Origin: Nocardiopsis coralli | GTDB taxonomy: Bacteria > Actinomycetota > Actinomycetes > Streptosporangiales > Streptosporangiaceae | Direction: 5' to 3' | DNA length: 64,000 nt | Assembly: GCF_014892575.1 (NCBI RefSeq) | Contig: NZ_JADBGI010000006.1 | Location: 219,698 to 283,697, forward strand | Part shown: positions 48,088-55,281 of the stretch, piece after piece | Layout of the letters: the number at the start of each line of letters is the position of its first letter | How positions within the stretch are numbered: position 1 is the first letter of the stretch | The notes under the pieces: generated by a model | Told to the model about the DNA's origin: nothing | What the model saw: the letters and a program-made list of their open reading frames with translations, nothing else | The model's database searches: none | Position numbers and translations under genes: made by a program

Positions 48088-48199
48088 CGGGTGACTTGTC
48101 CAGATAAATCACCCAGGAAAGGAACAAAACTCCGGGCCTGCGGAGGATTTCCTTCCCCGGTTGCCCGCGAACTCTGTCCTTCTGTCTCCCGGGTGACTT
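48088..48199. repeat. CGGGTGACTT direct repeats upstream of the anti-sigma-type operon
   Basis: CGGGTGACTT occurs at 48088-48097 and 48190-48199. The first copy also starts an inverted repeat (GGGTGA...TCACCC, 48089-48114). This lies in the 340-bp gap before 48334, so possible regulator sites. The rest of the gap shows a CGGTTAAAACCG hairpin near 48270 and no gene. Confidence 0.4.
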
Positions 48200-48333
48200 A
48201 ATCTGTGCTCAAGACCCGCACGAACACCCGAGGAGCTTTTTCACAACTGAACAAGCGGTGACCCCGCGACGGTTAAAACCGCCCGGGGCCGTGGCCAGCA
48301 ATCTCCACTCCTTTAGACAAGGACTTTGCCAGC

Positions 48334-49224
48334 ATGCCCAAGTGTATCGCTGCTCTTTTCGGCTATGCCCAAACCCTGGTGACGGGGCTGTTCCGCGCAC
48401 CCCGCGGACGGCACTCGACCAGGCACAACGCCCCTTCCACCCGGGCCCAGGGGAACCCCCGGATCCTGCGGATCTTGCTGATCCTGTCGGTCCTGCCGGT
48501 CCTGCGGATCCTGCCCGCCCGACGGACCCCAAGCCCGTCGAACGACCTCCCAGGGCCGCGCTCGCTGAGGCCCAGCTCCTCGAGGCCCCGCTCCCCGAGG
48601 CCTCGCCTCCCGTTGCCCGGACTCCGGTTGCCCGGCCTCCAGTGGCTCCGCCCCCGGTGGCTCTGCCGACGATGGCTGTGCCGTGGACCGTGGCCGGCCA
48701 AGCGCCAGCGCTCCCGCCGGGTCCGGCCCTTCGCACCGGAGCAGCCCCCGGCACCGCTCAGCGTTCCCGCACAGCCCGCCGTCTCGGCGCCGTCGGACCG
48801 TCCGGGTCACTCGAACATCCCGAGCCTCCCGGGCCTCCCGGGGCCGTCGCACCGCCCGAGCCCCTCGGCCCTCCCAGATCCCTGGGCCCTCACTGCCCCC
48901 TCTCCGGCCACAGCCTCCGGGCGCACGCAGCTCGCGCCTCCCGCGGAACACGTCCCCGCCGACGAGGTCGCCCTCGTACGCCCCTACTTCCGGGCCCACG
49001 AACGTTCCCGGCAGGCGGACGTGGACGACCTCCGCCAGCGCACGGCCGCCGACCGCCTCACCGCGTGGGGTGCAGACCTCGGAGCCCTGGTCGCCCCGCT
49101 CCCTTCGTCACCGCACCGCCCCCACCTCCACCTCCGCGGACAGCAGCAGCAAACGCAGATGCAGACGCAGCTGCCACAACGACAACAGCAACGACGCACG
49201 CACGCCCAGGAGGTGGCGGTATGA
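48334..49224 (+). CDS. Repeat-rich protein upstream of the RsbW-like gene
   Basis: This 296-residue frame is supported by near-total GC in third positions and by a four-base overlap with the next gene. The C-terminal part reads VRPYFRAHERSRQADVDDLR and then DRLTAWGADLGALVAP, resembling short proteins that precede ATP-binding anti-sigma genes in actinomycetes. The N-terminus (MPKCIAALFGYAQTLVTGLF) may be membrane-associated. The middle is low complexity: a 9-bp unit repeated six times gives ILRILLILSVLPVLRILP, then Pro/Arg/Ser runs. A frameshift in the middle cannot be excluded, because the alternative frame reads Pro/Ala-rich there. Confidence 0.55.
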   Translation: MPKCIAALFGYAQTLVTGLFRAPRGRHSTRHNAPSTRAQGNPRILRILLILSVLPVLRILPARRTPSPSNDLPGPRSLRPSSSRPRSPRPRLPLPGLRLPGLQWLRPRWLCRRWLCRGPWPAKRQRSRRVRPFAPEQPPAPLSVPAQPAVSAPSDRPGHSNIPSLPGLPGPSHRPSPSALPDPWALTAPSPATASGRTQLAPPAEHVPADEVALVRPYFRAHERSRQADVDDLRQRTAADRLTAWGADLGALVAPLPSSPHRPHLHLRGQQQQTQMQTQLPQRQQQRRTHAQEVAV

Positions 49225-49709
49225 ACCACGCGATGCACCCGCTCGTCACCTGGGAACACCGCCTCTACCCCGGCGACCTCGCCCACGCGCGTGCCGTGCG
49301 CTCCGACCTGTCCGCCGACCTCGCCGGCTTCGACCCGGACCTGGTCGACACCGTGCAGCTGTGCGTCAGCGAGCTCTTCGCCAACTGCGTCAAGTACACC
49401 GATTCGGGCCGCCCCGGCGCCGACGTCCTGCGTGCGCTGTCCCTGCCCGGGCCCCGCACGCTGCGTGTGGGCCTGAGCGACTGGGGCGGCAGCGGGGCGC
49501 TCCCGTGCATCCCGGCCGACCGGACCGACGACGAGTGGGACTGGGCCGAGGGTCAGCGCGGCCTGGCGCTGGTCGAGAACTTGTCCACAGGCTGGGGACA
49601 CCGGCGGCTCGCCCCCTGGGCCGACCTCGGAACCCACGTCTGGGCCGAGTTCGCCCTCGACCCGGCAGGCGTGCCCGCCCTGCCGCCGTTCGTCTTCACC
49701 TGCCCCTGA
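49221..49709 (+). CDS. ATP-binding anti-sigma-factor-type protein (RsbW-like HATPase)
   Basis: This 162-residue GHKL ATPase is of the anti-sigma/serine-kinase type. The N-terminal PGDLAHARAVRSDLSADLAG helix is typical; the N-box is VSELFANCVKYTDSG (about 50-64), and the G-box is GQRGLALVENLSTGWG (about 115-130). Proteins like this either bind sigma-B-like factors or regulate other partners; no sigma gene is adjacent. Start ATG overlaps the upstream gene stop. Confidence 0.87.
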   Translation: MNHAMHPLVTWEHRLYPGDLAHARAVRSDLSADLAGFDPDLVDTVQLCVSELFANCVKYTDSGRPGADVLRALSLPGPRTLRVGLSDWGGSGALPCIPADRTDDEWDWAEGQRGLALVENLSTGWGHRRLAPWADLGTHVWAEFALDPAGVPALPPFVFTCP

Positions 49710-49722
49710 CACCGCACAAACG

Positions 49723-49758
49723 ACGGGGCCGGGGCGCCCAGCGACGCCCCGGCCCCGT
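49723..49758. terminator. Bidirectional terminator hairpin
   Basis: A perfect 14-bp stem (49723-49736 with 49745-49758) with an 8-nt loop sits between the convergent ATP-binding and SDR genes. Confidence 0.8.
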
Positions 49759-49796
49759 TCCGGCTCGCAGGTCCTGTGCCCCGCGTGCCACACGGT

Positions 49797-50774
49797 TCAC
49801 AGGTCCGGTTCGAGCCCCCAGGCCCGGGAGGCGAAGGCCCAGCAGGCCCGACCCACGACCGGGTTCACGCTCAGCTTCCCGGGGCCGCCCAGGCCGCCGT
49901 GGCCGGCACCGGGCACGCCTTCCACTCCCCCGGCGACGACCGGCTCGCCCTTGAGCCCGCCGCGGGGCCCGTAGAACTGCCCGCCGAGCGCCTCGGGGTC
50001 GACGGCGGCGCGCACCACCGGGAGTGCGCCGCCGTCCTGGCCCTGCGCGAGGGGGTACTGCAACAGCTCCGCGGGGGTGGGCTCGCGTTCGGGCGCGGCC
50101 TCGCCCAGGGGCTCCGAGCGCACCGCCAGGGAGTACCCGGGGTGGGCGACCAGGCTGCGCACCGGCGACCCCGCGGCGGTCAGGCGGCGGTGCAGCTCGA
50201 ACGCGGCCGCCTGCATCACGAGCTTGGACTGCGCGTAGGCCAGCCAGGGGTTGTAGCCGCGCTCCAGGTTCAGGTCGTCGGGGGTCGTGCGGGTCAGCTT
50301 GGCCGCCATCGACCCGACCCACACCACACGCGCCGAGTCGCCGGACTTCTCCAGCTGGGGCAGCACCTCGCGGGTGAGGAGCACGTGCCCGAGAGCGTTC
50401 GTGGCGAGGGTCAGCTCGTACCCGTCGACGCTGACCTGGCGTTCCTTCGGGGAGATGAGGAGGCCTGCGTTGTTGACCAGGGCGTCCAGGCGGGGCAGGG
50501 CACGCAGTTCGGCGGCGGCAGCGCGCACCGAGTCCCCGGAGGAGGTGTCCACGTGCACCGTGCGCACGCTCGCGCCCGGAACCGCAGAGCGAATAGCGTC
50601 CGCGGCCTGTTCACCCTTGTCGAGCCCCCGGCACATGAGCACGGTGTCGGCGCCGGCCTCGGCCAGGCGCAGCGCCGTCCACAGGCCCACGCCCGAGCTG
50701 CCTCCCGTGATCGCGACCGTTCTGCCCTGTGCTGCGGGCGGGTTGCGGTGGTCCCACGTCACCGTGATCCCCAC
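49797..50774 (-). CDS. Short-chain dehydrogenase/reductase (retinol-dehydrogenase-like)
   Basis: This 325-residue SDR has the cofactor loop TGGSSGVG near 23-30, LVNNAGLL near 98, the catalytic Ser in VVWVGSMAAK, and YAQSK for the active-site Tyr/Lys. The long C-terminal part and NPWLAYAQSK context are like actinobacterial 'oxidoreductases' of the WW-domain/retinol dehydrogenase type. Length is slightly above the 250-residue classic. The MFS gene upstream lies 57 bp away, so the two may share a transcript. Substrate unknown. Confidence 0.87.
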   Translation of the reverse strand: MGITVTWDHRNPPAAQGRTVAITGGSSGVGLWTALRLAEAGADTVLMCRGLDKGEQAADAIRSAVPGASVRTVHVDTSSGDSVRAAAAELRALPRLDALVNNAGLLISPKERQVSVDGYELTLATNALGHVLLTREVLPQLEKSGDSARVVWVGSMAAKLTRTTPDDLNLERGYNPWLAYAQSKLVMQAAAFELHRRLTAAGSPVRSLVAHPGYSLAVRSEPLGEAAPEREPTPAELLQYPLAQGQDGGALPVVRAAVDPEALGGQFYGPRGGLKGEPVVAGGVEGVPGAGHGGLGGPGKLSVNPVVGRACWAFASRAWGLEPDL

Positions 50775-50831
50775 TTCCTGTGTTCGCGTCTCACGTCGTC
50801 CTCCGGGCCGTCCTCCCCGTGCCCGCGGGCT

Positions 50832-52124
50832 TTACGCGTTCCGGCGGCCGCGCAGGAGCAGGAGGAAGAGCACACTCGTGGCGACGGTGGTGGCCACGGC
50901 CATCGGCGCGAACGCCAACTGGAACGCGCCCGGGTCGTCGGGCAGCTTCTGCAGCACGGCGCCCGCGGCGACGGTGCAGACCACGGCGGTGGTGAAGCCG
51001 CTCATGTTGACCAGGCCGGAGGCGACGCCGGTGCGGCTGGCGGGGATGCCGTCGCGCGCGAAGTCGAAGGAGATCGTGGGCGCGAGGGTCTGGCCGACGG
51101 CGCTGGCGCCCATGACGGCCAGGCCGAGCCAGGTGGGGACCTCGCCGGTGGGCCACAGGACCATGAGCAGCCAGCCCACGGTCAGGGTGCTGCCCAGGGT
51201 CAGGGCCAGGCCGATGCGCACGTTGGGGCTGCGTCCGATCACGGCTCCGACGATGGGGGCCATCCACAGGGGTCCGGCGGCGACGGCGGTGAGGGTGAAG
51301 GCGGCGGTGCCTTCCTGGAGCCCGAGGCCGTCGACGAGGAAGGGGTAACCCCACAGCACCATGAGCATGGTGAAGGGCGCCATGATCGCGGCGTGGTGGG
51401 CCATACCGACGCGGGGGCCGTGCGCGGCGAGGGCCTCCTTGAGGGCGGCCCACACGGGGATGGGGTCGGCCACGGTGGAACGCCCTGCGGCGCCCGCGGG
51501 GCGGTCGCGCACGACGACGATCACGAGCAAGGCCATGGCGGCGGTCAGCAGCGTGACGCTCATGAACGCGGTGGTCCAGCCGAACCCGTCCAGGGCCCAG
51601 GCCAGGGGTGCGGCGCTGGCGACCTGTCCGGCGCCGCCGACCACACCGGTGAGTCCGCTGACGAGGGCGTAGCGGGCGCGCGGGAACCACAGGGCGGCGA
51701 GCCGGATGACGTTGAGGAACACCAGGGCGTCGCCGAGCCCGATGAGGAACCGTCCGGCGATGGCGACCTCGGCGTTGGGGGCGAGCGCGAAGAGCCCGGA
51801 GCCGAGCATCATCGCGCCGATGCCGATGGCGAGCGTGTACCGCGGGCCGAGGCGGTCGGCGAGCAGGCCCGCGGGGATCTGGAAGAGGACGTAGATGAGG
51901 AGCTGCAGCATCGGCAGCATCGACAACAGGGCGGGCCCGACGTCGAAGCGCTCCTGTGCTTCCAGGGCGGCCACGCCCAGACCGTTGCGGTGGAGCATGG
52001 CGAGGAAGTAACCGCCGACGGCGACCCCCCAGACGATCCACGCACGGGCGCCGCCCATGGGCTCGGTCGTCACCGTTCCCCTTCCGCGGGAAATCCTGTC
52101 GTCGGATGTCTGTGTCTCTGTCAC
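50832..52124 (-). CDS. Major facilitator superfamily transporter
   Basis: This protein of about 430 residues has 12 hydrophobic helices and the MFS motif between helices 2 and 3 (GLLADRLGPRYTLAIG). MLHRNGLGVAALEAQERFDV resembles the family of nitrate/sugar-phosphate-like or 'MFS_1' carriers. GTG 52124 has GGAGAG ten bases upstream; another GTG (TVTTEPMGG) with AAGGGG just before it is equally possible and would shorten the protein by about 16 residues. Substrate unknown. Confidence 0.83.
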   Translation of the reverse strand: MTETQTSDDRISRGRGTVTTEPMGGARAWIVWGVAVGGYFLAMLHRNGLGVAALEAQERFDVGPALLSMLPMLQLLIYVLFQIPAGLLADRLGPRYTLAIGIGAMMLGSGLFALAPNAEVAIAGRFLIGLGDALVFLNVIRLAALWFPRARYALVSGLTGVVGGAGQVASAAPLAWALDGFGWTTAFMSVTLLTAAMALLVIVVVRDRPAGAAGRSTVADPIPVWAALKEALAAHGPRVGMAHHAAIMAPFTMLMVLWGYPFLVDGLGLQEGTAAFTLTAVAAGPLWMAPIVGAVIGRSPNVRIGLALTLGSTLTVGWLLMVLWPTGEVPTWLGLAVMGASAVGQTLAPTISFDFARDGIPASRTGVASGLVNMSGFTTAVVCTVAAGAVLQKLPDDPGAFQLAFAPMAVATTVATSVLFLLLLRGRRNA

Positions 52125-52475
52125 GTGGCCGCTTCTCTCCTCGTATGGGTCGTCCTTGCAGTGTCCTCCACGCGCGCGTGCGCGAAGGGAACCGGGGGTG
52201 AGGCAGTGGACATCGGCCGCAGGAATGCCCGCAACGGTGCGGGTCCGGGGAGGGGCAACGAGGTGTCCCGAGTCGGTCAAGCACCCTCTCACCAGCGCAA
52301 AGTCACGTTATGCGACAGCTACGGGACACCGGGTGCGATACCCGGGTGACACTCGCGACAGGAGACCCCGGATGAGGCCGTTTTTATCCTGCACTCATCT
52401 TTCGTACGGGCGTGCGACACAAGCGGATTGCGCTGCCCAAACATCACGTGACACAGATGAGATTCGATCGTTGCG
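52125..52475. other. Gene-free upstream region of the MFS gene
   Basis: About 350 bp between divergent genes. I see no gene. An ACCGGGT...ACCCGGGT inverted repeat near 52327-52347 is the only clear structure. Confidence 0.5.
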
Positions 52476-52532
52476 AGTGACATGGGTCACACTCAGAAGC
52501 CTCGACTCCGGGCGGTCAGTTACTGCTAGCAT
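52476..52532 (+). promoter_or_regulatory. CRP-like site and promoter of the gene at 52730
   Basis: AGTGA-CATGGG-TCACA (52476-52491) matches the CRP consensus TGTGA-N6-TCACA at nine of ten positions. TAGCAT (52527-52532, preceded by TG as in extended -10 boxes) follows; the site centre would be near -55. The transcript would have a leader of about 190 nt with GC-rich pairing potential (GTAAC near 52558 with GTTAC near 52638). Confidence 0.55.
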
Positions 52533-52729
52533 CCGGAGCGCAAAGCATAACTGCGAGGTAACGACACCGTTCGAACCTGACCAAGCTTTGCGGAGCGGTC
52601 CGCCGGCCACCAGCACGGCGGGGGCGCTCGAACCGCGGTTACGTGGCCGCAACACAACACAACGGAGCCCCACGGGGCGCCGGCCACACAGGTCCTTGCC
52701 GCGGTACCCGAGAAACCCTGGAGTCCACC

Positions 52730-53122
52730 TTGAGTCACTGGCGTCTGAACAACCCCCGGTCCAGCCGGGCGAAGTCGGCACTCGCCAGCCGGGTCAAGCA
52801 CAAGCCCCGCCACGCCTTCTGCGCTGAGCGGGCCATCACGGCCCTCCTGGGGCAACTCGCCCCCACCGCCGCCCGTCAGCTCGACTGGTCCGGCAGCTCC
52901 GAGATGACGGTCATGACCGTGCGCAACGACATCAACGTGTGGTGCCGCGACGGCCAGTTCTTCTGGAACGACCTCGGACAGACGTTCTGCCACCCCGCCA
53001 GCGACCCCGCAGGCGCGGCCGCTCTGCTGGACCCTTTCGCCGGGATCCCCGAGCCCCAGCCCTCCCCGTACCGCATCCCCCACACCGTCGCCGCACCCCG
53101 GCGCACCATGGTCCCCGCCTGA
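52730..53122 (+). CDS. Small protein of unknown function, TTG start
   Basis: This 130-residue protein starts at TTG (GGAG six bases upstream), giving (M)SHWRLNNPRSSRAKSALASR. A basic N-terminus is followed by a compact domain (AITALLGQLAPTAARQLDWS, MTVMTVRNDINVWCRDGQFF, WNDLGQTFCHP) and a Pro-rich tail. No family recognised; high third-position GC supports coding. It is preceded by a CRP-like site and a long leader, so it may respond to cAMP or a related signal. Confidence 0.68.
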   Translation: MSHWRLNNPRSSRAKSALASRVKHKPRHAFCAERAITALLGQLAPTAARQLDWSGSSEMTVMTVRNDINVWCRDGQFFWNDLGQTFCHPASDPAGAAALLDPFAGIPEPQPSPYRIPHTVAAPRRTMVPA

Positions 53123-53316
53123 CGCGCACCACGCGCCCGCGCACACCGCAGGGCGTGTGAGGATCACCGCGCCGTCCGGGCCGCCCGAGGCGGCGCTCTC
53201 CCCTTCCCTCCTCTGCGAGACTGATGCCGGACGGGACACCTGTGCCCGCACACCCGTGCGCACGCCCGTGTCCCGCCCTCCGACGCGCACCACGACCAGT
53301 GAGGAGACTGGGGAGC

Positions 53317-53637
53317 ATGATCCTGATCGTCGTGAAGTACCGGGTCAAGCCCGAGGCCAAGGACACCTTCCTGGACGCCGTCGCCGACTTCACCGCCGCG
53401 ACCCGCGCCGAGCCCGGCAACCTGTGGTTCGAGTGGTCCCGCAGCGTCGAGCGCGACGACGAGTTCGTCCTCATCGAGGCGTTCAAGGACGGCACGGGCG
53501 AGGCCCACGTCAACAGCGACCACTTCCGTGCCGGTCTCGAGACCATGAAGCCGCTCCTGGCCGAGACCCCGCAGATCGTCAGCCGCCAGGTCGAGGGCGA
53601 GGGCTGGGACCGCATGGGCGAGCTCCAGGTCGACTAG
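53317..53637 (+). CDS. Antibiotic biosynthesis monooxygenase (ABM/YgiN) domain protein
   Basis: This 106-residue ferredoxin-like ABM protein begins MILIVVKYRVKPEAKDTFLD. It has NLWFEWSRSVERDDEFVLIE and HVNSDHFRAGLETMKPLL, matching YgiN-like quinol monooxygenases and LsrG-type enzymes. ATG 53317 is preceded by GGGGAG. It sits alone, 201 bp ahead of the aldo/keto reductase; both could handle reactive carbonyl or quinone compounds, but this is inference. Confidence 0.88.
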   Translation: MILIVVKYRVKPEAKDTFLDAVADFTAATRAEPGNLWFEWSRSVERDDEFVLIEAFKDGTGEAHVNSDHFRAGLETMKPLLAETPQIVSRQVEGEGWDRMGELQVD

Positions 53638-53838
53638 GGCCTGCTCGGCGCACGCCCGCCCGTCACCCGCCACCGACCTTCGAACGACGCTTTCGGCGCC
53701 GTTGGTCGGCCGAAGCGACATAAGGCGTCCACCGGCCCTGTCGGCTAACCTTCCGTGTGTTTCCCGGGGGCGCTCGCGCCCCCGGGCACCGGATCCCTGC
53801 TCCGGGTCCGGCGTTGCACCAGCGAGGAAGGGCAGGCG

Positions 53839-54885
53839 ATGGACCCCTACGTGGCCCACCAGGACCGCTACGACACCACCGAGTACCGGCGCAGCGGGAA
53901 GAGCGGGCTGCACCTGCCCCGCGTCTCCCTCGGGCTGTGGCAGAACTTCGGCGGCGACCGCTCCCTCGAGAGCCAGCGCGCGATCCTGCGCCGCGCCTTC
54001 GACCTCGGGGTGTTCCACTTCGACCTCGCCAACAACTACGGCCCGCCCCCGGGCAGCGCCGAGGAGAACTTCGGCCGCATCCTCTCCGAGGACTTCGCGC
54101 GCTACCGCGAGGAAATGGTCATCACGACCAAGGCCGGCTACGTCATGGGCCAGGGGCCGCACCTGAACGGCGGCTCCCGCAAGTACCTGCTCTCCTCGCT
54201 CGACAGCTCCCTGCGGCGCATGGGCCTGGACCACGTCGACATCTTCTACAGCCACCGTCCGGACCCGGACACCCCGCTGGAGGAGACCCTGACCGCGCTG
54301 CACCACGCGGTCACGTCCGGCCGCGCCCTGTACGCCGGGATCTCCTCTTACAGCCCCGCCGCCACCCGCGAGGCCGCGCGCATCATGCGCGAGCTGGGCA
54401 CGCCCCTGGTCGTGCACCAGCCCTCCTACTCCATGCTCAACCGCTGGGTGGAGGACGGCCTGCTCGAGACCGCCGCCGACGAGGGCATGGGCACGGTCGC
54501 CTTCTCCCCGCTCGCGCAGGGGCTGCTGACCTCCAAGTACCTCGACGGGGTGCCCGCCGACTCCCGCGCCGGGGTGGGCCGACCCAGCTGGCGGGAGAAC
54601 ATGCTCGCGCCCGAGGTCCTGGAGCGTGTGCGCGGGCTCAACTCCATCGCCGAGGAGCGCGGCCAGACCCTCGCACAGATGGCGATCTCGTGGGTCCTGC
54701 GCGACCGCGGCGAGCAGACCGTGACCACCGCGCTCGTGGGCGCCTCGAGCGTGCAGCAGCTGGAGCAGAACCTCGCGGCGCTGGAGACCCCCGGCTTCAC
54801 CGACGAGGAACTGCGCCGCATCGACGAGTACGCGGTCGACTCCGACGTCAACATCTGGGCCTGGGCGACCAACACCCGGCCCTGA
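53839..54885 (+). CDS. Aldo/keto reductase, YghZ (L-glyceraldehyde 3-phosphate reductase) type
   Basis: This 348-residue aldo/keto reductase has FHFDLANNYGPPPGSAEENFG (Asp/Tyr of the tetrad), MVITTKAGYVMGQGP (Lys), and IFYSHRPDPDTPLEETLTAL (His). The segments SRKYLLSSLDSSLRRMGLDH, QPSYSMLNRWVE and LAQGLLTSKYL are hallmarks of YghZ. YghZ detoxifies methylglyoxal and reduces L-glyceraldehyde 3-phosphate. GAGGAAGG is well placed before the ATG. Confidence 0.92.
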   Translation: MDPYVAHQDRYDTTEYRRSGKSGLHLPRVSLGLWQNFGGDRSLESQRAILRRAFDLGVFHFDLANNYGPPPGSAEENFGRILSEDFARYREEMVITTKAGYVMGQGPHLNGGSRKYLLSSLDSSLRRMGLDHVDIFYSHRPDPDTPLEETLTALHHAVTSGRALYAGISSYSPAATREAARIMRELGTPLVVHQPSYSMLNRWVEDGLLETAADEGMGTVAFSPLAQGLLTSKYLDGVPADSRAGVGRPSWRENMLAPEVLERVRGLNSIAEERGQTLAQMAISWVLRDRGEQTVTTALVGASSVQQLEQNLAALETPGFTDEELRRIDEYAVDSDVNIWAWATNTRP

Positions 54886-54890
54886 CCCGC

Positions 54891-54948
54891 GGGATCGTGC
54901 TACCGGAGCCGGGTTCAGCGCCGATACCGGCTCCAGTAGCAAGATCCC
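54891..54948. terminator. Large imperfect stem-loop after the YghZ-type gene
   Basis: Arms 54891-54912 and 54927-54948 are complementary over 22 bp with two mismatches, around a 14-nt loop, starting six bases past the stop. It is longer than a usual terminator, so it could also be a small inverted-repeat element. The rest of the 396-bp gap to the kinase gene (54949-55281) shows nothing further that I can name. Confidence 0.65.
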
Positions 54949-55281
54949 CGCCCGCTCCCGGGCAGGGGTCACTCGGGCCCCGGAGCCATGACCCCCGCCC
55001 CACGGAACCCGACCCTGCGGCCCTGCCCCAGGCCGTCGTCCATCTCTGCCAGTGCCGGCACCCACCCCCGAACCAGCCCCTGTGGCGCGGTCCCGCGCGG
55101 AAACGGCCCCTGATACCCCTCTTTTCACCTGCCCCCGAACGCGCCGGTCCGGGGGCAGCGGCCATTCAGGGACCGCGTCCGGCGAACCGACCTGCGCACT
55201 CCCACGTCCCACCCCGGTGGAAGAAGTCGGGCGAACAGTAAGCTGCACCCGCGACCCCTGTGCCAGAAACCGAGAATCCCC

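Noticed and set aside
48258..49709. One long 483-residue frame joining the repeat-rich gene and the RsbW-like gene
   Set aside because: Third-position GC is low in this frame up to about 49220 but high in the 48334 frame, and the RsbW-like start has a coupled ATGA overlap; a fusion is less likely than two genes.
54949..55281. Possible small gene before the kinase array
   Set aside because: Frames are Pro/Arg-rich with no ribosome site or gene-like third-position pattern.
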